Below are positions 16,680 to 18,846 of a stretch of 18,846 nt of DNA, piece after piece. Each line of letters starts with the position of its first letter. Position 1 is the stretch's first letter. This DNA comes from Lachnospiraceae bacterium UBA6452 (GTDB taxonomy: Bacteria; Bacillota; Clostridia; Lachnospirales; Lachnospiraceae), in the NCBI GenBank assembly GCA_002441865.1, contig DJNY01000014.1, positions 1 through 18,846 of the forward strand, written 5' to 3'. The position numbers were made by a program, and so were the translations under genes. The notes under the pieces are model-generated. The model was not told the origin of the DNA. It was given only the letters and a program-made list of their open reading frames with translations, and made no database searches.

Positions 16680-18846
16680 TTGGATAAATATGAATATCGG
16701 ATCAGGGCAGAGGAAATCAATGCACTGATCGAGCAGAAGGACTACATACAGGCAGTAAAAATAGCAGATACGATCGACTGGAGAAGGGTCAGAAGCGTTG
16801 TGATGCTCTGTAAAGTAAGTGAGCTTTACAAGATCAACAGACGATATGAGGAAAGTAAAGAGGTTTTACTATTAGCTTATGATCTGCAGCCGGGATCGCG
16901 TAAGATCGTATATTCGCTTTGTGAGCTTTCCATTAAACTGGAAGAGACAGTACAGGCCGTTGAGTACTATAAAGAGTTTATCCAGATCGCGCCGAGAGAT
17001 ACAGGGCGTTTCATTTTACAGTATCGGTTATATGAAGCACAGGATGTCAGTCTGGAAGAACGGATTGCTGTACTTGAAGAATATAAAAAAAGAGATTATC
17101 GGGAAAAATGGGCATATGAACTGGCTTATCTGTATCACAGGATCGGACTTGCCACAAGATGTGTGGAAGAATGTGATGAACTGATCTTATGGTTCGGAGA
17201 AGGTAAGTATGTCATAAAAGCACTGGAGCTGAAAATGCTGCATGCACCTCTGACACCGGAGCAGCAGGAAAAATACAATGCACGATTTGCAGCTCCGGAA
17301 CCGGAAGAAGCAGTGCAGGAGGAACAGCAGCCTTCTATGCCGATCGAGATCAAATCTGTAGAAGCTGCAGGTGTGATCACAGCAGAAATTCCGACAAAAG
17401 AAGTTGAAGCGGAAATAGAAGCTGAAAATTTATACCCGCAGGAAGAGGTGCAGGCAGAGGAAGAGTCTGAAGAAGCGGAAATTCCTGCTGAAAGTGAAAA
17501 TATGGAATCTGCAGATTCTGATGAGGCAGAAGCGGACGAAGACGCTGATATGAAGATCGTAAGTCCTGATATTGATGATATCCATGTAAAAACAATTGAT
17601 GTCGGTGATGAATACAGTACGATCAATCTGCAGGAAGCACTTGCAAAGAATATAGCGGAAATGCTTGCAGAAGAGGATATGGAAGCATCCGATGCAACAA
17701 AGGCACTTCCGGTGGATTCCATTTTCCAGGCAACAACACAGAAAATAGATGATATGCCTGCTTTCAGAGAAGAAGAGAAGAAAGCAGAGCAGGAAGTAAA
17801 GCCGGAGCCGAAATCTGTGGAAGAAGAAACTAAGGAAACAGAAGATTCTGAGCAGAATACCGAGTCTGCAGAAGTGTCAGAAATTTCAGCAGAAGAGAAA
17901 CCGGAGAAAATCGAAGAAACAGAAGAGGAACCGGAAGAGAAAGTTTCTGAGAATGAAATATCGGAAGAAATTCCGGAAACAGAAGAACTGGAAGAAATAG
18001 ATGAAACAGAGCCTGTAGAGGAGATGGCAGAAGAACCGGAATCTGCAGAAGAACAAGAAGCGGAACAGGAAGCTGCAGAGGAAGACGATGCTGAACCTGT
18101 AGAAATAACAGAGATTTCCACAGAAGAAAAATCAGAAGAAGAAGTTTCAGAAAATGAAGTATCGGAAGAAATCAAACCGCTTCTGTTCGGTGGGGACAAA
18201 CCATTACCGGAAGCGCTGATCCAGGCAGTCCAGACTGTTGCAATGGAAGCAGCGAAGGAAGCAGCCAAAGAGGCTGCAAAGCAGGCAGCACAGGAAGTGG
18301 CACATGAAGCAGTAGAAGCCATTAAAGAAATGACGCCTGCCAAAGAGGTTGCTGAAGAAGAAACAGAAGCAGAAACCATTAAGGAAGAAGAAACACTTGT
18401 AAAAGAGCCGGAACCGATGGTAGAGAAGCAGATCACCGGTCAGCTCAGCTTTGCGGATATTATGGCAGAATGGGAAGAAACCAAGAAAGCCAATGAAGAA
18501 AAGCATTTACAGGAAATGAAACAACGGGTCTTAGAGCAGACAGGTCCTCTCTTATCGGATTTTGATGCAGCGGCAAGAGCCAGTGTACAGTCAGATCTGG
18601 ATATGATCAATCCGGTTCTTGATGTATTTTCCGATACAGATGATCTTGCTACGGAAGTAGAAGATGCATTGAAAGAAGAGTCGGCAGAAGAAAAGACTGA
18701 GACAGAAGAACCTGTTGAACCGGAAGAACCTGTCATAGAAGATATCGATCTGCCTGAAGAGGAATCCGTAGAAGAGATCGTTACATCTGTGGAGCAGACA
18801 GATTATGTGGCAGAACCTGAACAGGAAGAATCTGCAGCAGAAGCTG
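16680..18846 (+). CDS. TPR protein with long glutamate-rich region (partial, runs off right edge)
   Basis: Open frame of at least 722 codons without a stop; the C-terminus lies outside the window. The start is TTG at 16680, with GAGGTG (16667-16672) 7 nt upstream; the first in-frame ATG is over 120 nt later, inside the folded part. Residues 1-200 are alpha-helical with TPR-like units at about 39-72, 74-107 and 144-175 (for example ELYKINRRYEESKEVL then LQPGS). From 201 the chain is mainly Glu/Ala/Pro/Ser, interrupted by less repetitive blocks at about 291-363, an Ala-rich helix (511-551, repeated AAKEA) and a segment starting ITGQLSFADIMAEWEE at 585-645. No signal peptide or membrane helix is visible, so the part seen is cytoplasmic. 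I recall similar TPR proteins beside rsmA in other Lachnospiraceae, but no function. The function here is unknown. Confidence 0.85.
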   Translation, partial: MDKYEYRIRAEEINALIEQKDYIQAVKIADTIDWRRVRSVVMLCKVSELYKINRRYEESKEVLLLAYDLQPGSRKIVYSLCELSIKLEETVQAVEYYKEFIQIAPRDTGRFILQYRLYEAQDVSLEERIAVLEEYKKRDYREKWAYELAYLYHRIGLATRCVEECDELILWFGEGKYVIKALELKMLHAPLTPEQQEKYNARFAAPEPEEAVQEEQQPSMPIEIKSVEAAGVITAEIPTKEVEAEIEAENLYPQEEVQAEEESEEAEIPAESENMESADSDEAEADEDADMKIVSPDIDDIHVKTIDVGDEYSTINLQEALAKNIAEMLAEEDMEASDATKALPVDSIFQATTQKIDDMPAFREEEKKAEQEVKPEPKSVEEETKETEDSEQNTESAEVSEISAEEKPEKIEETEEEPEEKVSENEISEEIPETEELEEIDETEPVEEMAEEPESAEEQEAEQEAAEEDDAEPVEITEISTEEKSEEEVSENEVSEEIKPLLFGGDKPLPEALIQAVQTVAMEAAKEAAKEAAKQAAQEVAHEAVEAIKEMTPAKEVAEEETEAETIKEEETLVKEPEPMVEKQITGQLSFADIMAEWEETKKANEEKHLQEMKQRVLEQTGPLLSDFDAAARASVQSDLDMINPVLDVFSDTDDLATEVEDALKEESAEEKTETEEPVEPEEPVIEDIDLPEEESVEEIVTSVEQTDYVAEPEQEESAAEA
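17871..18173 (+). repeat. Imperfect internal duplication in the Glu-rich region
   Basis: The peptide EVSEISAEEK (17871-17900) and EEKVSENEISEEI (ending 17972) recur as EITEISTEEK and EEEVSENEVSEEI (18102-18173). The second copy is more compact. This points to slippage or recombination expanding the acidic linker. Confidence 0.55.

Noticed and set aside
17135..18436. 433-codon serine-rich open frame on the minus strand
   Set aside because: It is the antisense of the Glu-rich coding region; GAA/GCA/TCT-rich codons leave the opposite strand free of stops. Extreme Ser/Ala composition, no ribosome binding site, and the plus-strand frame has promoter, SD and TPR content.

Overview
The window is a chromosomal replication-origin region of a low-GC Gram-positive bacterium in class Clostridia. 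Family Lachnospiraceae is most likely, judging from protein style (YidC, GyrA and RsmA sequence character, a TPR protein after rsmA) and gene order. Genus cannot be fixed from the sequence. There is no CRISPR array, insertion sequence, prophage or resistance cassette in view.

Left arm (about 62-2905, minus strand): the conserved leftward block rpmH - rnpA - yidD - yidC - jag/khpB. It is read from a strong promoter with an A/T-tract upstream element beside the origin. A hairpin terminator overlaps the rpmH stop codon and a second hairpin closes jag. These genes cover ribosomal protein L34, RNase P protein, membrane-protein insertion and an RNA-binding regulator of cell-wall growth.

Origin and right arm (about 2906-13078, plus strand): an AT-rich gap with DnaA boxes, dnaA, a second gap with DnaA boxes, then dnaN - yaaA (S4 domain) - recF - gyrB - gyrA - a CPA2-type Na+/H+ antiporter. 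The two DnaA-box clusters flanking dnaA suggest a bipartite oriC like that of Bacillus subtilis. Gaps from dnaN to the antiporter are short or overlapping, so one transcription unit is likely. Genes on both arms are co-oriented with replication away from the origin.

Accessory part (13079-18846): a bidirectional terminator, a secreted four-FN3-domain protein (minus), tRNA-Lys(CTT) (minus), then tatD, rsmA and a long TPR plus glutamate-rich protein (plus) that runs off the right edge. The FN3 gene and tRNA-Lys are head-on to replication. tRNA-Lys and tatD appear to have overlapping divergent promoters.

The window is mostly orthodox housekeeping. The least understood item is the unfinished TPR/Glu-rich protein at 16680, which has its own promoter and a TTG start and contains non-repetitive blocks embedded in acidic low-complexity sequence. 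Other points of interest are a YidC without the groove arginine, a GyrA with glycine at the acidic quinolone-contact position, the rpmH stop codon inside a terminator stem, and overlapping tRNA/tatD promoters.
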